Positions 60,387 to 64,000 of a stretch of 64,000 nucleotides of DNA are shown here, piece after piece. Where the stretch lies: positions 90,826,560-90,890,559 of the forward strand of contig CM063507.1 in NCBI GenBank assembly GCA_032207245.1, read 5' to 3'. The translations under genes were made by a program, and so were the position numbers. This stretch comes from Pardosa pseudoannulata. Its lineage: Eukaryota; Arthropoda; Arachnida; Araneae; Lycosidae. Under the pieces are notes generated by a model. The model was not told the origin of the DNA. It did no database searches and saw only the letters and a list, made by a program, of their open reading frames with translations. Positions within the stretch are counted from its first letter, which is position 1, and the number at the start of each line of letters is the position of its first letter.

Positions 60387-60556
60387 TCAGTCCATGTCAG
60401 ACCACTCGTCTGACGACTCCACCAAATCCAGATAGATGGCTAACGTCCTACTAACCATCTCCTGGGGTAGACGGCTGTAGGTGTAGCGGGGGCAGCGGCG
60501 TCGAAATGCCCGCATACCCTCTCATCATCTGGGATCCAGACCTGCACAGAGGCTGG
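60387..60556 (-). pseudogene. Conserved acidic last exon, copy C
   Basis: A TTTGTCTTTTTCAG acceptor precedes the exon start at 60,556. The start (PASVQVWIPDDE) and the end (RYTYSRLPQEMVSR, DLVESSDEWSD, stop TGA at 60,387-60,389) match copy A. One base is missing in the GATGATGAGAGGG stretch relative to copies A and B, which shifts the frame before AFRRRCP. A and C each lack one base at different places, so real decay and sequencing error both remain possible. The phase (0) agrees with the donor at 61,650. The family is unrecognised; the highly acidic C-terminus is its main visible trait. Confidence 0.65.
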
Positions 60557-61094
60557 CTGAAAAAGACAAACGAATCAACGTTAGAATAAATCGAGATGCA
60601 TCGTACATTATTGCGACATAAAAATATCAATAAAGAAACGCAACAAGTCGAAACATTCCATTATAGATACGCAACTTGCGGCATAAATCAATAGTTTAAA
60701 CCTCATTTAACCTAGGTATGGCCAAACCCACAAAAACAACGAAACTAAAGTAATACACAAATATAAGCATTTGATATAATCAATATAATATTTAATTCAT
60801 TTATTGATTATTATCTACATTTAAGTAGACTTATTTTGTGAATAATATTTAATAATTATGCAATATTTTCAGTTTTCACCTGCACGAAATTTTCTTGTAC
60901 GGCGAAATAATAGCATTTTATTTTAGATTTAAAACTAGAAATAAAAGAATGAAGGATATCTAAAGACATCGAGTGGCGGTCTAAGGGGTTGGATGATACG
61001 TTTAGTCTCCAGAGTTCGATTATTCGAAATCTACTGCAGGCATAAATATTCACATCCGTTTGAATCAGCCAGAAAGAATTACTTCCGGTTTTAT

Positions 61095-61167
<73 letters not shown>

Positions 61168-61649
61168 TAATAAATTTACTTTTTTTATTTTAAGCTGATT
61201 TGTTACTTTTAATTTAGCTTTTTTTGGTTTATTATCTTATTCTTAAGTCTATAGCCTATTAGAACCTGTGGTTGAATTTAGTACTTAAATATTTTACACA
61301 GCGCAACCAAAGTAATACTTGGTCTTTGTGAATTACCAAAATAAATACCACTATACATTTGATCACAGGTTAATACCTAAATATAAACGAGGGCTAACTA
61401 TTTATACAGCTGAATAGAGACCTTATTTTTACACTTGCACTTTTATACTCTCATACGCAATATTATTCATGCATGTCATACAATCTAAAAGCGGATTTCG
61501 AATCTCTGCTTTAAAAACTGGAACCGAAGATATTAAAAAATGATGACCCGTGTTTAAGGTAATGTAGACTGGCAATTTTTTTTTCAATTAATAATTATAT
61601 TTTGAATTCAAATATTCCAGATAGAAGATAGTTTTGAAATGTTACTCAC
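60557..61649 (-). other. Intron between repeat exon and last exon
   Basis: Bounded by GTGAGTAAC (donor, next to 61,650) and TTTTTCAG (acceptor, next to 60,556), joining in phase 0 (GGG-TAT-GAT to CCA-GCC-TCT). The 150 bases before the acceptor are homologous to those before copies A and B. It contains an (AT)n run at 61,098-61,165. No gene is seen within it. Confidence 0.6.
61098..61165. repeat. (AT)n microsatellite, 68 bp
   Basis: Pure AT dinucleotide run inside the intron. Confidence 0.95.
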
Positions 61650-63219
61650 ATCATAACCCCTGTCTCCGTGAGGGAAGGCGGCGCGGTAGTCAAACTCCCT
61701 TGGCCCAGCAGCTGGCTCATCGTCGGAGTCGACTAAAGGTGGTGACGGGCCTGCCGTCGGAGGTCGGGACGGCCCTGCCGTCGGGAGTAGTGACGGCCCT
61801 GCCGTCGGGAGTAGTGACGGCCCTGCCGTCGGGAGTCGGGACGGCCCTGCCGTCGGGAGTCGAGGCCCTGCCGTCGGGAAGTCGGGACGGCCCTGCCGTC
61901 GGAGTCGGGACGGCCCTGCCGTCGGACGTGACGGCCTGCCGTCGGGAGTCGGGACGGCCCTGCCGTCGGGAGTCGGGACGGCCCTGCCGTCGGGAGTCGG
62001 GACGGCCCTGCCGTCGGGAGTCGGGACGGCCCTGCCGTCGGGAGTCGGGACGGCCCTGCCGTCGGAAGTCGGGACGGCCCTGCCGTCGGAAGTCGGGACG
62101 GCCCTGCCGTCGGGAGTCGGGACGGCCCTGCCGTCGGGAGTCGGGACGGGCCTGCCGTCGGAGGTCGGGACGGCCCTGCCGTCGGGAGTAGTGACGGCCC
62201 TGCCGTCGGGAGTCGGGACGGCCCTGCCGTCGGGAGTCGGGACGGCCCTGCCGTCGGGAGTCGGGACGGCCCTGCCGTCGGGAGTCGGGACGGCCCTGCC
62301 GTCGGGAGTCGGGACGGCCCTGCCGTCGGGAGTAGTGACGGCCCTGCCGTCGGGAGTCGGGACGGCCCTGCCGTCGGGAGTCGGGACGGCCCTGCCGTCG
62401 GGAGTCGGGACGGCCCTGCCGTCGGAAGTCGGGACGGCCCTGCCGTCGGAAGTCGGGACGGCCCTGCCGTCGGAAGTCGGGACGGCCCTGCCGTCGGAAG
62501 TCGGGACGGCCCTGCCGTCGGAAGTCGGGACGGCCCTGCCGTCGGAAGTCGGGACGGCCCTGCCGTCGGAAGTCGGGACGGCCCTGCCGTCGGGAGTAGT
62601 GACGGCCCTGCCGTCGGAAGTAGTGACGGCCCTGCCGTCGGGAGTAGTGACGGCCCTGCCGTCGGGAGTAGTGACGGCCCTGCCGTCGGGAGTCGGGACG
62701 GCCCTGCCGTCGGGAGTCGGGACGGCCCTGCCGTCGGAGTCGTGACGGCCCTGCCGTCGGAAGTCGTGACGGCCCTGCCGTCGGAAGTCGGGACGGCCCT
62801 GCCGTCGGAAGTCGGGACGGCCCTGCCGTCGGAAGTCGGGACGGCCCTGCCGTCGGAAGTCGGGACGGCCCTGCCGTCGGAAGTCGTGACGGGCCTGCCG
62901 TCGGAAGTCGTGACGGGCCTGCCGTCGGAAGTCGTGACGGGCCTGCCGTCGGAAGTCGTGACGGGCCTGCCGTCGGAAGTCGTGACGGGCCTGCCGTCGG
63001 AAGTCGTGACGGGCCTGCCGTCGGAAGTCGTGACGGGCCTGCCGTCGGAAGTCGTGACGGGCCTGCCGTCGGAAGTCGTGACGGGCCTGCCGTCGGGAGT
63101 AGTGACGGTCCAGCCGTCGACGGAGACGTCCCTGGTGGGGGCGCTGCTGCTGCTGCTGCTGCTGCGGCGGCGGCTGCTGCAAGCCGGGCTCGGCTCCTCG
63201 TCATGGGAGGCTGGCCTAC
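61650..63219 (-). pseudogene. Repeat exon of an unrecognised gene family, minus-strand copy
   Basis: An exon between a TATGTTTCTACAG acceptor (next to 63,219) and a GTGAGT donor (next to 61,650). It starts with an Ala-rich stretch (TRSRARLAAAAAAAA, from GCN codons) or, in another frame, a Ser/Arg-rich one (GRPASHDEEPSPACSSRRR). About 57 units of a 24-bp repeat follow, read as PTAGPSRL in the frame leading to the conserved end. It finishes PLVDSDDEPAAGPREFDYRAAFPHGDRGYD at the donor (quoted in two parts: PLVDSDDEPAAGP and DYRAAFPHGDRGYD). A few units are 23 or 25 bases long, which switches frame inside the array. All three minus-strand frames are open over long spans, so open frame length proves nothing here. 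Evidence for coding is the conserved end, shared with 16,700-16,908, and the matching splice phases. Function unknown. Confidence 0.6.
61741..63115 (-). repeat. 24-bp minisatellite, about 57 units
   Basis: Unit GTCGGGACGGCCCTGCCGTC plus GGAA on the plus strand. Variants (GTCGTGAC, GTAGTGAC, GGGA for GGAA) are grouped: the right end (62,885-63,095) is a uniform block of GTCGTGACGGGCC-type units, the middle has mixed types. Such zoning fits local expansion by slippage or unequal exchange. Indel units lie at 61,861-61,935 and near 62,735. Confidence 0.95.
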
Positions 63220-63697
63220 CTGTAGAAACATACAATAATATTTAAAGATTTAATTAATAAGTAATAATAATAAATTTAATCTTGCTGCAGCAGATTTCAA
63301 ACTCAGTCTGCAAAAGATCAAACTCAAGAAATATGCAAGTATTTGTAGCAGTAAAATACTTTCGCTACAAGCGAAATATAATCAACCCTTTGAAAGTTTC
63401 TTTTTTTCCAGAATTCGATGAAAAAATCGCATTCTTTTATTGCATATTTTTGTTCATTTTACATATTTAAGTAAAGATATGTTATTAAAATTAACATTTT
63501 TAATATTTTTAAGCATTTATTACAACTTTCTTTCTTTCTATGAAAGCATCATAAAACTAAAGTTTACCTTTAGTCTCATCGATATCCAAGTTAATTTTTG
63601 GAATTGCAGCGAAAGAAAATCTAGGAGGCACATCCGAATGATTATCACAATTTTAAAAAATTTTCTTGCTTGACTGATTCCATCTGTACTACTCTAC
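63220..63697 (-). other. Probable intron upstream of the repeat exon
   Basis: AT-rich, ending in a pyrimidine-rich TTGTATGTTTCTACAG acceptor. The short open frames here show no recognisable motif. Confidence 0.35.
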
Positions 63698-63822
63698 CAG
63701 AGTCACTACTATCCAAGTTATCTAGTAAACTTTCGCTACTATCATTTACAGATAATTCAGTTTGATTCCGAGTCACAGTTCGAAACGCAAGAAATTAGCT
63801 CCCTACTCTCTGAATTATCCAT
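63698..63822 (-). pseudogene. Candidate first exon of the minus-strand repeat gene
   Basis: From the ATG at 63,822 the frame reads MDNSESRELISCVSNCDSES. After one extra base it continues ELSVNDSSESLLDNLDSSDS up to a possible donor G/GTAGAG at 63,697. The acidic, Ser-rich composition resembles the gene's C-terminus, and the phase would fit one frame of the repeat exon. A CCAAT box is present upstream (ATTGG on the minus strand, 63,967-63,971). The link to the repeat exon and the start are inference; transcript data would decide. Confidence 0.3.
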
Positions 63823-64000
63823 TATTAAAAGTAAAAATATATTATTCAACTCTTACACCAATAAAATTATCAGGCGGTTAGTATAGTATAACCAGAAAGC
63901 TATAGACTGAAAGATAACAATTAGTCTTCTCATACAAAACATGCGAAAAAAACCCGCGCTTTTGAACCAATCAGAGTAGAAAATAAAATAAATTGTAAAC

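Noticed and set aside
61741..63115. CRISPR-like array
   Set aside because: Units are directly contiguous without unique spacers, and the context is eukaryotic.
61634..63245. Long plus-strand frames (TALPSGVG repeats) opposite the repeat exon
   Set aside because: The 24-bp unit has almost no stop in any of six frames, so long frames arise automatically. The conserved ends and splice signals are on the minus strand.

Overview
The window is repeat-dominated, AT-rich nuclear DNA from an animal, most likely an arthropod and plausibly an arachnid. The reasons are APE-type non-LTR retrotransposons with RNase H, an R2-like reverse transcriptase, tRNA-derived SINEs, a piggyBac transposon, a MITE, satellite DNA, and introns with GT/AG borders. 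I see no prokaryotic gene organisation. No gene in the window is demonstrably intact. The arachnid placement is a judgement from the flavour of the repeats and was not tested.

Layout. (1) 1-15,030 is a nest of non-LTR retrotransposons. A nearly complete 5.8-kb LINE (2791-8571, minus strand) is inserted in ORF2 of a related older LINE (1-2777 plus 8585-~10,475, minus), with an exact 13-bp target duplication. A tRNA-SINE sits in the endonuclease of the older LINE, also with an exact 13-bp duplication. A plus-strand R2-clade fragment (10,480-12,283) follows, then a third minus-strand LINE (12,290-14,975). (2) 15,030-18,110 holds a block present twice. One copy contains a 358-bp solo LTR whose empty site is preserved in the other copy. 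Between the two copies lies a plus-strand exon built of 25- and 27-bp coding minisatellites. (3) 18,110-24,200 contains LINE tails, an exon-like island, and two copies of a conserved C-terminal exon. (4) 24,200-50,600 is one long, very old degenerate tandem array of a module of about 330 bp, with some higher-order structure. It is interrupted by an R1/LOA-like LINE (26,925-29,066), a 556-bp MITE, short retro-insertions and LTR-like pieces. Inside it, 41,000-48,530 is a young, almost uniform 320-bp satellite (23 anchored copies) that grew from the same module. (5) 50,600-59,770 is AT-rich sequence with one SINE and a dead but structurally complete piggyBac element (55,620-58,089). (6) 59,770-63,900 is a minus-strand gene copy paralogous to the plus-strand exons at 16-23.7 kb.

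The most interesting content is an unrecognised gene family seen in two inverted copies. Each copy has an exon of tandem codon repeats (8- or 9-residue units of the PTAGPSR type) ending in a conserved DEPAAGP...DYRAAFP segment. An in-phase intron follows, then a short acidic last exon ending in ESSDEWSD. The repeats differ completely between copies while the ends are conserved. Both copies, and an extra third last exon, carry frame lesions in this sequence.

Most long open frames elsewhere are by-products of minisatellites, satellite units or old LINEs.
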